From: Salvelinus alpinus
Taxonomy: Eukaryota; Chordata; Actinopteri; Salmoniformes; Salmonidae
DNA: 64,000 nt
Assembly: GCF_045679555.1 (NCBI RefSeq)
Contig: NC_092094.1
Span: 16,363,112-16,427,111, forward strand
Direction of reading: 5' to 3'
Positions 13,600 to 25,576 of this stretch are shown here, piece by piece (within the stretch, counting starts at the first letter, position 1; every line of letters starts with the position of its first letter). A program made the translations under genes and the position numbers. The notes under the pieces are model-generated. The model saw nothing but the letters and a program-made list of their open reading frames with translations, was not told the DNA's origin and made no database searches.

Positions 13600-14528
13600 C
13601 CTGCTACCTCTACCTCCTGGGGAACCCCCCTAGCACCGACCAGCAGTGTGCCCTCTGCGGCCACAGTTGGTGCAGGGAATGGTCCCCCCTCCGGTCCCCC
13701 TCGTTGCAGCGCCTCCCAATTCCATAGGCGTTGGATCAGGAGCGCTGGGGGATGGAACTGACAGACCCCGATCAGGACGTCCGCGGGAGGCCAACAGGTT
13801 ATCCAACCGGATCGATAGGTCTACCAGCTGGTCCAGTGGAAGGGTGGTGTCCCTGCAGGCTAGCTCCCATTTACATTTACATTTACATTTAGCTCCCGAC
13901 GAACATCCTCTCGTAAGCTACACCTGTAGTGATCGATCAAGGCCCGCTCATTCCATCCCGCGCCGGCCGCCAGAGTTCTAAAATCCAGTGCAAAATCTTG
14001 AGCGCTCCTCATCCCCTGACGTAGATGAAATAGGCGTTCTCCCGCCGCTCTCCCCTCCGGGGGATGATCGAATACCGCCCGGAAACGGCGGGCGAACTCC
14101 TCATAATCATCCAACGTCTGACCTTCCCTACCCCAGATGGCGTTGGCCCATTCCAGGGCTTTACCGGTCAGACAGGAGATGAAGGCGCTCACTCTCTCGC
14201 GTCCCGAAGGGGCTGGCTGGACAGATGCCAGGTAGAGCTCCAGCTGGAGTATGAACCCCTGACACCCGGCAGCTGTGCCATCATACGCTCTCGGGAGCGA
14301 GAGCCAAATCCCACCGGATCCTGATGACGGAGAGGTGGACATCATGGTAGGTAGTGGGGAAACCTGAGGAGACGACACAGGGTTCACGGGAGAACCTCCT
14401 CTCTCCCATCGGTCCATGGTTTGCAGCACGCGATCCATGGCTGTACCCAGACTCTGCAGCATGGTCGTGTGCTGCTGAACGCGCTCCTCCATTTGAAGCG
14501 GAGGGCTGGCTGCACCTGCTGACTCCAT
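13600..14528 (-). pseudogene. Gypsy gag (sushi-type), frameshifted
   Basis: Starts at the ATG near 14528, 18 bp inside the 5' LTR, with a coiled N-terminus (MEERVQQHTTMLQSL) and a capsid-like region containing FILQLELYLA, FISCLTGKALEWA and FRTLAAGAGWNERAL, similar in layout to sushi-derived PEG10/RTL Gag. The frame is lost at 13861-13897 by a small insertion. Past it, the retroviral zinc knuckle C-X2-C-X4-H-X4-C ([14 protein letters not shown], about 13645-13685) is still readable in another frame. Confidence 0.9.
13861..13897. repeat. 21-bp (ATTTAC)n insertion with 8-bp duplication inside gag
   Basis: TAGCTCCC occurs at 13861-13868 and again at 13890-13897, enclosing 21 bp of ATTTAC repeats. 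The insert plus duplication adds 29 bp and shifts the gag frame. The insert resembles the (ATGTAA)n tail found on salmonid SINEs in this window, so it may be an extremely 5'-truncated retroposition. Confidence 0.8.
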
Positions 14529-14531
14529 TAT

Positions 14532-14546
14532 ATTGGTGCGTGATTC
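14532..14546 (-). promoter_or_regulatory. Self-complementary primer-binding site
   Basis: The minus strand directly inside the 5' LTR reads GAATCACGCACCAAT. There is no TGG start matching a tRNA 3' end. Instead AATCACGCAC is exactly complementary to GTGCGTGATT inside the same LTR (plus 14701-14710), which lies about 25-30 bp downstream of a TATA-like TTATTTAA (plus 14735-14742). The 10-bp match would sit at the 5' end of the RNA, as in Tf1-type self-priming. Confidence 0.75.
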
Positions 14547-14889
14547 TGTCAGAGTCTATCTAGAAGATAGCGAAGGAGTCAGGCGCAGGACACAGGTAAG
14601 AGTAAAAGAACACTGTTATTTACTCAATCCAAGACCTTAACAAAAATCCCGTATAAAAACAAGGACAAAACAGGACATCGAACTCCAACATACGAAAGAC
14701 AATCACGCACAAAACAGAAAGGGAAACCAGAGGGTTAAATAAGGAACAGAATTATGAGATGGGAACCAGGTGTGTAAACAGACAAAACAAAAGGAAAAAT
14801 GAAACATGGATCGGTGGCAGCTAGAATGCCGGTGACGCCGAACGCCGCCCGAACAAGGAGAGGGAACAACTTCGGTGGAAGTCGTGACA
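14547..14889 (-). repeat. 5' LTR of the gypsy element
   Basis: 343 bp, TG...CA, paired with 9920-10269. It carries the element's likely promoter: on the minus strand TTATTTAA (14742-14735) followed at RNA polymerase II spacing by the predicted RNA start near 14710. Confidence 0.95.
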
Positions 14890-15880
14890 CCCTTGCATCA
14901 CATTTTCATACTGGGCGAACAAAATACAAAAATACAATACAAAATATAACATGTGTAAATACCTGTTGTTAAATAGGAAACAGTACGTTAGTTGTGCAGG
15001 GCTTAACAGTATTGATGGCTGTCGATGGCAAAATCTGTAGCATGAAGACAACTGTGTTAGCAGTGGGCTTATGTGACCATTACGTCGGTGTATGCTAGCT
15101 AACACACATCCCTAACAGGTACCATATACCCACACATGTATAAATCAGTAATGTACAGCAAACTTGTACATATTGTAAAATAGAAAATAGAAAACAGTAT
15201 TCAGAACGTGACCTACCCCTTGCATCACATTTTCATACTGGGAAGACCTGACGTTCGCGATCTCCCCCTATCTGCAAGCGGGGCCAATCACAACACACCT
15301 TATTGTCATCAGAGTTGAACCAACCAATAAGAATGCTTGAACATTAAATACACCTTTCTTTAGAGGCAAGTGGAAACATAACCAACCCTGTTACACAAGC
15401 ACCAGCTGCCTAGCTGCTCTCTCACTAAGTCACGCCTATAGTGCATTGGGAAACGTGAACCTTTGAGCATAGCATGTAACAGACAACCTCCAACGCACAT
15501 CGGGCTACAATCGCTGCTCATCTATGGTCTGTTTTAGCTAAGAGTCAAGCAGTTTAATGAAGGGAACACATGAATAAACAGCTTCATAGATGTAGCAAGC
15601 AGACCCCTGCCCACTACTAGAGTACTGTAATCATTGGTATTAGCATGCCTCTGGGGTCCCACAGTTCCAAAGTTGAAAAGTTCATGGCTTACTAAAAAAA
15701 ATTACTTATGAAAAATAAACGGTAGCTATTTGGTTATGTAAGAAAACTGTATTTTTCTAGATGTTTAAGATCCCCGAAGCAACAGTCAGAGCTGCAGACA
15801 CCAACACATTTGAAATCAATAATCACCATTGGCATGTGGGGGAGTGAGGGCAACAGAGCTAGACCCTTAGCTAGTTTAGG
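14890..15880. other. Non-coding flank with short duplications
   Basis: No gene seen. A block around AGTTGTGCAGGGCTTAAC occurs at about 9868 and 14992, and CCCTTGCATCACATTTTCAT occurs at about 14890 and 15219. The LTR element therefore inserted into a locally duplicated sequence. Confidence 0.6.
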
Positions 15881-16004
15881 GGCATTTCCATATAAAATGA
15901 CTCATGAGCACCAACATGTGAAGTTCATAGGAGCACGTCAAATTGGGTGTCAAATGAAAGATAAGGCTCTATATTGATGAGAAATTAAGGCATACAGTGC
16001 ATTC

Positions 16005-17582
16005 GGAAAGTATTCAGACCCCTTGACTTTTCCACATTTTGTTACGTTACAGCCTTATTCTAAAATGGATTCAATCGTTTTTTTCCCTCATCAATCTACA
16101 CAGAATACCCCATAATGACAAAGCAAATACAGGTTTTTATGAAATTTTGCTAATTTATTACAAATAAAAAACTAAAATGTCATGTTTACATAAGTATTCA
16201 GAACCTTTACTCAGTATTTTGTTGAAGCATCTTTGGCAGCGATTACAGCCTCGAGTCTTCTTGAGTATGACGCTAGAAGCTTGGCACACCTGTACTTAGG
16301 GAGTTTCTCCCATTCTTATCTGCAAATCATCTCAAGCTCTGTAAGGCTGGATGGGGAGTGTCACTGAACAGCTATTTTCAGGTCTCTCCAGAGATGTTAG
16401 ATCGGGTTCAAGTCCGGGCTCTGGCTAGGCCTCTCAAGGACATTCAGAGACTTGTCCCGAAGCCACTCCTGCGTTGTCTTGGCTGTGTGCTTTGGGTCGT
16501 TGTCTTGTTGGAAGGTGAACCTTTGCTCCAGTCTGAGGTCCTGAGCGCTCTGGAGCAGGTTTTCATCAAGAATCTTTCTGTACTTTACTCCATCTTTTCC
16601 TCGAACCTGACTAGTCTCCTAGTCCCTGTCGCTAAAAAACAGGCCAATAGCATGATGCTGCCAGCACCATGCTTCACCGTAGGGATGGTGCCAGGTTTCC
16701 TCCAGACGTAACACTTGTCATTCAGGTTAAAGAGTTCAATCTTGGTTTCATCAAACCAGGGAATCTTGTTTCTCATGGTCTGAGAGTCATTTAGGTGCCT
16801 TTTGGCAAACTCCAAGCAGGCGTTCATGGACCTTTTACTGAGGAGTGTGTTCCGTCTGGCCACTCTACCATAAAAGCCTGATTGGTGGAGTGCTGCAGAG
16901 ATGGTTGCCCTTCTGGAAGGTTCTCCCATCTCCACAGAGGAATTCTGGAGAGTGACCATCGGGTTCTTGGTCACCTCCCCGACCAAGGCCCTTCTCCCCC
17001 GATTGCTCAGTTTGGCCAGGCAGCCAGCTCTATGAAGTCTTTAGTGGTTCCAAACTTCTTCCATTTAAGAATGATGGAGGCCACTGTGTTCTTGGGGACC
17101 TTCAATGCTGGCCCTTCCTTAGATCTGTGCCTCGACTCAAACCTGTCTCAGAGCTCTACAGACAATTCCTTCATCCTCCTGGCTTGGTTTTTGCTCTGAC
17201 ATGCACTGTTAACTGTGGGACCTTATATAGACAGGTGTGTGCCTTTCCAAATCATGTCCAATCAATTCAATTTACCACAGGTGGACTCCAATCAAGTTGT
17301 AGAAACATCTCCAGGATGATCAATAGAAACAGGATGCATCTGCACCTGAGCTCAACTTCGAGTCTTACAGCAAAGGGTCTGAATACTTATGTGAATAAGG
17401 TATTTCTGTTTTTTTTATTATTAATAAATTTGCAAAAAATTCTAAAAAGCTGTTTTTGCTTTGTAATTTGTATTGTGTGTAGATGATGAGGAAAAGCAAT
17501 TTATTTAATCAACTGTGGAATAAGGCTGTAACGTAACAAAATGTGGAAAAAGTCAAGGGTCTGAATACTTTATGAATGCACT
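16005..17582 (-). mobile_element. Tc1/mariner transposon, CAGTGCATTCGG family
   Basis: Left terminus CAGTGCATTCGGAAAGTATT after a TA; the right terminus is its inverted form with TGAATACTTTATGAATGCACT. About 1.58 kb. The terminal and subterminal inverted repeats are well preserved while the coding part is broken. Confidence 0.93.
16430..17210 (-). pseudogene. Tc1 transposase relic
   Basis: Minus-strand translation retains FYGRVARRNTLLSKRSMNA, AKRHLNDSQTMRN and the first catalytic Asp in [10 protein letters not shown], then [18 protein letters not shown]. It is interrupted by frameshifts on both sides. The second Asp and the Glu regions are not in the same frame, so it is not functional. Confidence 0.85.
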
Positions 17583-17609
17583 TTAATAGATATAAAAAAT
17601 TGCACTTCT

Positions 17610-17835
17610 TGTGGCTGGCAAGGCGCCTGCAGGCTGACTTCGGTCATCAGTTGAACCGTGTTTCCTCCGACACATTGGTGCGGCTTGCTTACGGGTTTAA
17701 GCGGGCAGGCGTTAAGGAGCACGGTTTGGCGGCTCATGTTTCGGAGGACGCATGACTCGACCTTCGCCTCTACCAGCCTGTTGGGGAGTTGGAGCAACGA
17801 GACAAGATCCTATTTGGATGTGACATAAAGGGGGT
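17610..17835 (+). mobile_element. SINE-related block
   Basis: Contains TGTTTCGGAGGACGCATGAC and CGACCTTCGCCTCTACCAG, the middle-to-3' part of a common salmonid SINE, just beyond the Tc1. Family assignment is by eye; no target duplication was identified. Confidence 0.6.
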
Positions 17836-18423
17836 GCATTTTTTTTAAATAAAAACCATAATAATGTTGAAGTAAAGACCCCTGCTAACTAATAGCAATA
17901 CTTATTTGCCTTCTGTAAATGTAAGAAACATTGCCTTGTGCCTTGTAATTCCGTTACCAAAAACACACATATCGTTAAGATATTTCCTATTTTCTCTCCC
18001 TCATGAGGAGGGAAGATAATGAATGGTCACAGAAGGAATTACCGAAAAATCAGTAATGGAATTACTGCAGTTGAATTGGCTACAATGGGAAATCACATTA
18101 GTCACAAACCCCAGTTGGGTCACCTGCTACTGTCCTCCCTTTCACTGGCATACTGTTATGTTCAGCTCATAACTGGTGGTCAAAGCAAGACTGTGAAAAC
18201 AGTCTGGACAACCCCTCACTGTCCTTCTCTCTGCCACTCTCTCTCTCTTCTATCTGTCTCCAGTTAATGTCACCTCTCCCAACTCATACTGACACTTACC
18301 ATGACACCTACCACCTACTCTCTTTCCATTTACTGTAACAAGCATCCTGACCCCCTGAGTACCGACCGAACACCGGACGTCCACGGACTTGAAAAGTTGT
18401 TGAAATTTGGTCAGTCCGCCCTG

Positions 18424-19478
18424 GGTCGACCAAATCTGAACCAATCATAGACGTCTATGTTTCACAAGTTTGGACAGCACAGTACAGAACAGTAAAGTCA
18501 ATCAATCAATCAAGTTTATTTTATATAGCCCTTCGTACATCAGCTAATATCTCGAAGTGCTGTACAGAAACCCAGCCTAAAACCCCAAACAGCAAGCAAT
18601 GCAGGTGTAGAAGCACGGTGGCTAGGAAAAACTCCATAGAAAGGCCAAAACCTAGGAAGAAACCTAGAGAGGAACCAGGCTATGAGGGGTGGCCAGTCCT
18701 CTTCTGGCTGTGCCGGGTGGAGATTATAACAGAACATGGCCAAGATGTTCAAAATGTTCATAAATGACAAGCATGGTCAAATGATAATAATCAGGAATAA
18801 ATGTCAGTTGGCTTTTCATAGCCGATCATTAAGAGTTGAAAACAGCAGGTCTGGGACAGGTAGGGGTTCCATAACCGCAGGCAGAACAGTTGAAACTGGA
18901 ACAGCAGCAAGGCCAGGTGGACTGGGGACGGCAAGGAGTCATCATGCCCGGTAGTCCTGACGTATGGTCCTAGGGCTCAGGTCCTCCGAGAGAGAGAAAG
19001 AAAGAGAGAAGGAGAGAATTAGAGAGAGCATACTTAAATTCACACAGGACACTGGATAAGATAGGAGAAGTACTCCAGATATAACCAACTGACCCTAGCC
19101 CCCCGACACATAAACTACTGCAGCATAAATACTGGAGGCTGAGACAGGAGGGGTCAGGAGACACTGTGGCCCCATCCGATGATACCCCCGGACAGGGCCA
19201 AACAGGAAGGATAAAGTAAAGTACAGAACAGTACACTACAGAACAGTACAGTACAGTTGTACATTAGAGTAGAGTTCAGCACAGTAGAGCACACTAGAGT
19301 AGAGTACAGTATAATCTACTGTATTGTACTGTACTCTACTGTACTGAACATATCTATTTTACTGTACTCAACTGTACTAAACTCTACTGTGCTCTACTGT
19401 TCTGTACTGTGTCTAAACTTGTGAAACAGATGTCTGTGATTGGTTCAGATTTGGTCTGGTCCGTACCAACCAAATGTG
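18424..19478. repeat. Fold-back element with AGTACAGA-rich arms, split by an insertion
   Basis: Left arm about 18424-18497 (GACCAAATCTGAACCAATCA, later CAGTACAGAACAGTA) is the inverted complement of the right arm about 19385-19478 (TGATTGGTTCAGATTTGGTC). The interior 19223-19400 is itself an imperfect palindrome of AGTAC/GTACT words. The arms are interrupted by the repeat at 18499-19214. Confidence 0.7.
18499..19214 (+). mobile_element. Dispersed repeat inserted with 8-bp duplication
   Basis: A 716-bp block beginning with CAATCAATCAATCAAGTTTA and passing through GTGCTGTACAGAAACCCAGC, a very common salmonid repeat. AGTAAAGT flanks it on both sides (18491-18498 and 19215-19222). I see no terminal inverted repeats, so its class is open (non-LTR or SINE-like). 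Confidence 0.75.
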
Positions 19479-19925
19479 TTTTTGTTTGGAGGCGGAGCTC
19501 ATTAGAATAATAACCAGTGTGTAGAATAATACCCATATATGCAAAAGAAGGATACTACATATTTCTATCTTCGTGTACCTATTCAGGATACATCACAATG
19601 AAGAGAATGATATTCACAATTATTAATCTCTCTATAGTAAAGATCATGGACCCATAATGTAATTCCGTTACCGTAATTACATTTCCGAATGTAAATCCAC
19701 TTCACCTACTGTAGTTCAATAACCAAAATAATTTTTTTCAAACTCAAGTTGTCATGTCATAGCTGACACCACATTCTTTCTGCAGACATCTTTGATTTTT
19801 AATTCAGAGTAGATATTTAACAGAGTTTTTGGAAAACGTGTTCACATAAAAAAACTGAGGGAGATTTTACCGTAATTCTGCTACAAAACTTTACATCTGC
19901 ACAGTTCTTCCAGTAAATGTGTTTT

Positions 19926-20890
19926 AGTGAAGTTTTCTGTGTAAATTGTCAAAGTACTGTAGTCCTTGTGCATAGACTTGTATGGTTTGTTAAACTTTGA
20001 AATCAATGGTTTTGGTTTGGCATACATTTTAAAGTGAGAAATCAGTCAAAGCGTAATTCCGTTAACATGGAATTGCCCATAGCCTAATGGAGGGGAAACA
20101 TTGGTCTGAGAGCTTGCCATGCAAATTTAACCACCACCAGGCCTGTTGTCAGTTAGCCTAAACCCATCACACCATTCCTGAATGGTTCAGTGGGTTCAGA
20201 CTGCAGACACCACACTGAGAGAAATAAACAAATAAGTAACAAACAAATAAGTCAACTTTGTCTCCTGTATGTTAAAAACACCAACTATCTCTCTCTGTCT
20301 GTCATCTGTCTCCCTGTCTCTTCACCAACTACAGGAATAAAGCACTAATTAGAGAATCACATTATCAATATGAGAGACCGTTTGTTCCATTAGAGAGATG
20401 GCATCGAGCCCCAGCCAGCTAGCAGCAGATTGATTTTTCCTGATGAGTGCTTAATTAAAGACAAGAGTCCACTGCAGATGGAGAAGTAGCACCTCACTGC
20501 CTCCATCTGTGACTACCGCTACCGCACTGCTCAGCAGGCAGTGTCCATGTGGCCAGTCCACACGGCAAGTTGTGTGAAATGGTGCATGGTGGATGTATGT
20601 ATCCTTCCTAGAAGAAGGGGGAAAATGTCTGCTGTGATTACTCCATATTCTTAATTAATCTTATCCCTTTGTGATTCATATACTGTAATACGATCCATTT
20701 TGAGTAGTAGGCTATTTGGGTGGTGGGATAGTCTTATGAAGTCTTCAAAGGTTGTATAAAATAAGTTGTATACTGACTAAACCCTTTACCCTAATCACTG
20801 TCTGTTTATTAATCTCTTCCAGATGCTGAGCAGCCTGGTGTGATGCAGGGCATCAGCTAAAACTAAGTTGACTATTGGAGGGGTGTATAA
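19926..20890. other. No gene recognised
   Basis: Single-copy-looking non-coding DNA. I see nothing interpretable in it. Confidence 0.4.
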
Positions 20891-21290
20891 TGGCACACGG
20901 CGAGACCCAGATTCAGACACAGGACGCAGATGGTTAAAGTCCAAGATGTTTATTAACAATCCAAAAGGGGTAGGTAAGAGAATGGTCATGGACAGACAAA
21001 AGGTCAAAACCAGTTCAGAGTTCCAGAGGTACAGAATGGCAGGCAGGCTCGAGGTCAGGCAGGCGGGAATGGAGTCCAGAAAAACAGGCAAAGGTCAAAA
21101 CCGGGAGGACTAGTAAAAGAGAATAGAAAAGCAGGCGCATGGGAAAACCACACTGGTTGATTTGAACATACAAGACAAACTGGCACAGAGAGACAGGAAA
21201 CACAGGGATAAATACACCAGGGAAAATAAGTGACACCTGGAGGGGGTGGAGACAATCACAAGGACAGGTGAAACAGATCAGGGCGTGACA
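20891..21290. mobile_element. Probable solo LTR
   Basis: A 400-bp block starting TGGCACACGG and ending GGGCGTGACA, sharing its last part (ACAGGTGAAACAGATCAGGG) with the solo LTR at 6871-7201. I do not see a matching 5-bp target duplication, so the boundaries are less certain. Confidence 0.6.
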
Positions 21291-21631
21291 TGGTGTCAGT
21301 TTGACTGTAAGCTCACGGGTACAAGCCCAATGCCCAGGCCCACAAATGGGATTTGTCTGTCAAACAGAACATCAGACTCACTGTTTGCCTGCACCTGGAA
21401 GATGAATTACGACAAATCCCTGCTTCTGATGACTTTGGGTATTCAATGGGAAGTTTAAGGTCTGAGTGACAATGTAGACTAATCACTACGAAGGGTATAC
21501 TTATCTAGAGAAGTAATGTGATAAGTGTAGAACTGAATCATCTAACAAACATAAATAAAATGTACCATTTCATGAACTTAGTCTTTATTCATGCAGCAGG
21601 TAAATAATGCCATAGAAAGTATTGCCATATC

Positions 21632-21850
21632 GAGGAGATTGAAATACTGCTAACTTCCCTTTTCGTCCTCATGCTAACTAGCAGTAGCCACAGCAGCCAT
21701 TATGGAATGGCATATTGTGTTGAACAAAAAGGAGCTGATTGACTGACACTGCCATTCCAAAATGGCGGTGTCGGCTACTACTAACTAGCATGAGGACAAA
21801 AAAGGCAGTTTTCCAGGAAATTAGCAGTATTTCAATCTCTTCGACGTATC
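21632..21850. repeat. Fold-back MITE
   Basis: GAGATTGAAATACTGCTAA near 21636 is matched by its inverted complement TTAGCAGTATTTCAATCTC near 21821. GTCCTCATGCTAACTAGCAG pairs with CTAACTAGCATGAGGAC, and a central pair surrounds TGGAATGGCA / TGCCATTCCA. About 215 bp, no coding capacity. Confidence 0.8.
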
Positions 21851-24800
21851 AGTGTGGATAAAGGTAACATTTGGAGTACAGTGGCATATTCCATCCCTGC
21901 GTTGAGGTACGTTTCCCGACCCATATCTCATGCAGGCTCCATAGTGTATTAATTTAACCATGATTGTGTACAGACCCCAGTGCAGCTCAGCGTAAACAAG
22001 AGTAATGGTAGGGTCGGAATCTTCTGGCAAAATATAGGGTCCCCCCAGAATCTCACATTTCCCTTGTTTTTATTTATTTCAGATACCAAATCAGTAAGCT
22101 GCTATATTGACTTTACTTCATATATGGGTTATTGATCTGATAATGAAAATGTAACTCCTCCCCTCCGCCTTATAATAAACATTTAAAAACGTTAGAATAT
22201 ATTGTTGTATTTGTGAATCCACAAAAATGCTGAAGATTTTTGGTTTAATGTGCTTTCAATTGCTAAAAAGTTATCAAAGCCTTTTGAACAACTGGTGCTT
22301 TAATTTGGAGCAGATACTTATGGGTTTGGTAAGGAACAGATTGAAGAGAGATCAGAGCAGGAGCCTATCATTCTTATCTCTCCAGGGACAGAACATCCTG
22401 TACTCTCAGCTGAATGTCTTAAATGGCATATGAAGAGAAATTGGGTATTGGCTACAATATCTCCTCATTCATGCTTAGAGCTATGAAAATACAAAAAGGA
22501 GTGAATTATTACTCACACAGCACATTCATCCTGACTCCTTAAACCATTTCTGTGGAGACATTGAGCCTCACAGCTACATAATATGGAAATTGAGGCCTGG
22601 AAGTCAAAAAAAACTTCTTAACAAAAAAGGGAAATGGGTGATAGTGAAATAATTTAATGAAGTATGCAGAAGTAAATGTGCCAATTAATAGCTAGAGTAT
22701 GTCACGTTTTCCCGGTATGAAGATTCACCTCTGAATCTTGTTAAGGGTTTGAGTCTTTTTAGATAATAAATGGATCAAGTTTAGTTCTATTCAGCTCAAG
22801 GCTCTGACCTTGGAGCAGGACAGTAGGCGGGTTAAAGATGGATAAGTAGGCTAAGGAAGGACACTGAGGATGCTCTACAGTACGATTTGTTTATAGAGCC
22901 TGTCCGATTCTTGTCTTTGATCATTCTGGAGAAGCTGCTGGGTGGACATCATCTCAACACATAGCTGCCAATGGCAAGGACAATACAGACATTAGCCTGC
23001 ACTGAATTTATGCATGAGCACTGTGGTCTAACAGCAGTTTAGAGAGAAAAGCCATAGAGGGATAAGATTATTTTCTCCAATAATGCTCAGATTATTTGCA
23101 TTTATGGTAAGGATCATCTGGAAATACATAACAGGAGAGTGCCTCAGGTATGAACTACACAATCTAAGTATATTTATGAATATCTTGTTTATTTCTTATA
23201 TCCAAGACTTCACTACACCTCCGCATCACAAATGGAATAATAGAAAGCTGTCAACTAGACATCTGGATAGGTTTATCACAAACCTTGTTGCATTGAACAC
23301 GATGTGAGAACATTATGTAATGAACAAAAGCCACTATGGCTTTTGAAGAAATAACTTAAGTCTTTAAGAATTTATTGTGAATGGTGATGCTTCTTTTTAA
23401 TGGAAACTTGGCAAATGGAAAATGCACACTGAAACCAAACGATGGTCTTCTAGAAGATGTGCTGCTCAGCTTACCCATTGAACACAACAGACAAGCTGTT
23501 TACAAAGAAAATAAGCAATGACTTTCCAGTTGTTGGGTGGGTGTGTAGAACTAAACAGATTAATAAACGCAGCATTTGCCTGAGAAACGTGTCAATCGTG
23601 GTTGAATAGACTAGAGGGTGGATAAGAAGCACAGTGTGAAATGGGGACAGCATACACACAGACTTATAAATCAAAATCCACATTTGGAGAAGACAAAGCT
23701 TCACTGATAATAAAGAGTTGGATTTTCCTTGAGGGCTTAATTAAACCCTTAGAATCGAAATGCTATTATCAGTCCCCAACCCTGCACTGCAATTGACAGC
23801 ATGGCCACTTTGCTTATGAGTCACCAGCCATTAGGGCCCTCTGATATTTGTTAGGTAACAATATATCAACATTGCTGCAACGTTTATGAGACATAAACGT
23901 GTTTCTCTGGGGGGCTATATGGCATGATACACACCCAGTAGTTATGTCTAGCCTATATAGGGAATAGGGTGCCATTTGGGATGTAATCTATGATTTAAAG
24001 TAGGTGGTTACACACCAGTGCTCAGTCTGAAAGAAAAGGATCATGCTTCTGGACACTAGGCAGAGTCAGACAGTGACCCATGCGAGTGGTTCTTCCCACA
24101 TAATGACATCTTTTGAGGCTGCAGACTTCTAAATGATAAAAACAGGTGCTGAGCAGGTAGTTGCTATGCAACAATCGGGTGCGAAGCTAGCAGCAGCAGC
24201 CAGGTGGGCTTCAGCAGAGAGGAGTGAGCACACACAGAGGTGGTTATTAGAGACCTTGGAACACGGTGGGGGACTCTAAAAGGCTGCTGGAACCACAGGT
24301 AGAACGGAGACTTTTCCAGTTTAATAGGCAACCTGCAGCTTGGGCTTGTCTGGTGAAAGAGAGTCGAGCATAGTGGTTCTCTAAATTGTTTCAAATTCAG
24401 AGATGTAGACTTGAGTCCAGAGCGCTATTGTAATGCACAATACTGTATTGATTGCTTCTTTTCACATCCATTGTGTCAAAGAATGAACATTCTGTCTGGC
24501 CAGGCGGAAAAAAATACAAATTTTCTTATTGTAAAACATAAATATGAAGGAGAAAATGAGGCACAAAGATGAAATAGATTGGAGTTGATTGAACTGTTTC
24601 ATGACAAGTTGATGCTATTTGAGCGTGCTGTTATAAATACATTTGAAAGTGAGATTGCCATTGCCATCTATGACACCGGTTTATCTCTGAAATAATTATA
24701 TCCACAGATAATAAGAGCCTATTCTCTCTTCAGTATTTGGAGTTGAGATTGGTTGAGCAAAGAGGGGAACGGTGGGCTGAAACAAATCTACCTCCCTCAC

Positions 24801-25568
24801 CACCACAGTGGAGGCTCATATGGATGGAATGTAATGAATGGTACCCTTACCACCACCTTCCCTTATTCACCACCACTCCCTCCTCTCTATCCCCAATCCC
24901 TGGAGTTTAATTAGGCTCTCTAAGCTCTGTCTGAATAATGAAACACCTGAGCACACCTGAATGTCTCTGCTCAAACAGACAGAACGAGACACACAGAGAG
25001 AGAGAGGGGGGGGGAGAGAGATGATTTGCATTTTGCGCCGTACTTCCTGGTAAGCCTGCCCTCCAAGGCTATGGTATAGAAGAAAATAACATAGATATTT
25101 GTCCACAGATGTGAAGATTATAGATTGTATGTCTACAATAATTTACATTCAATAACTGGGCTTACGTCTTTTTTTCTTAATTAAGTGTATGACCATTTGA
25201 AATGTGTTTGAAATGCAATGAAAAATACTTTACAAGACTACCATCTAGTGGTGTTTTTACACATTACAGCGGGTCAATTATCCTTCTCCAGGAGAGGAGA
25301 GGGATGTGGAAGCGCGAATGAGCAAGGCAGGGGCTAAGGAAATTATATGGGCACTGGTGGTGCAGAGCTGGCAGGAGCAGGAACAGCAACACTAAGGACA
25401 GGCATCTATTCCCTGTTCAGAGTAAAGTCGGGGAGGATGGTATGAAGGGACAGAAGAGAGGAGGCCATTTTTACAAGGCTACGGGTGGGACACAGTCGGT
25501 TTAATAAGTCATTATATGTGATAGGAAAGCGTCCAACAGGAAGGTGTGATTACCGCAAGGAAACAGAG
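21851..25568. other. Long gene-free stretch
   Basis: No exon, RNA gene or intact transposon recognised. A fragment at about 23950-23982 (AGGGAATAGGGTGCCATTTG) belongs to the same MITE family as 46489-46563, and a purine run lies near 24990-25020. Confidence 0.5.
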
Positions 25569-25576
25569 ACATTGGA

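Larger units (their letters stand above)
9920..14889 (-). mobile_element. Ty3/gypsy LTR retrotransposon, chromodomain type
   Basis: A nearly complete 4970-bp element with two LTRs (9920-10269 and 14547-14889), each TG...CA, and a perfect 5-bp target duplication CCCTT (9915-9919 and 14890-14894). Minus-strand order is gag, protease, RT, RNase H, integrase, chromodomain, the Ty3/gypsy order. The integrase-chromodomain end, the PEG10/RTL-like Gag and the self-complementary priming site place it in the Tf1/sushi chromovirus group (inference). Several frameshifts and a 29-bp insertion make it inactive. Confidence 0.95.
15881..19925. repeat. Dispersed unnamed repeat, copy 2 (with several insertions)
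   Basis: Second copy of the family seen at 2669-4910. Its left block ends GAAATTAAGGCATA at 16004, where a Tc1 of a different family begins; its right block resumes by about 19545. Between them lie the Tc1, a SINE-like block and a large fold-back element. Confidence 0.7.
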
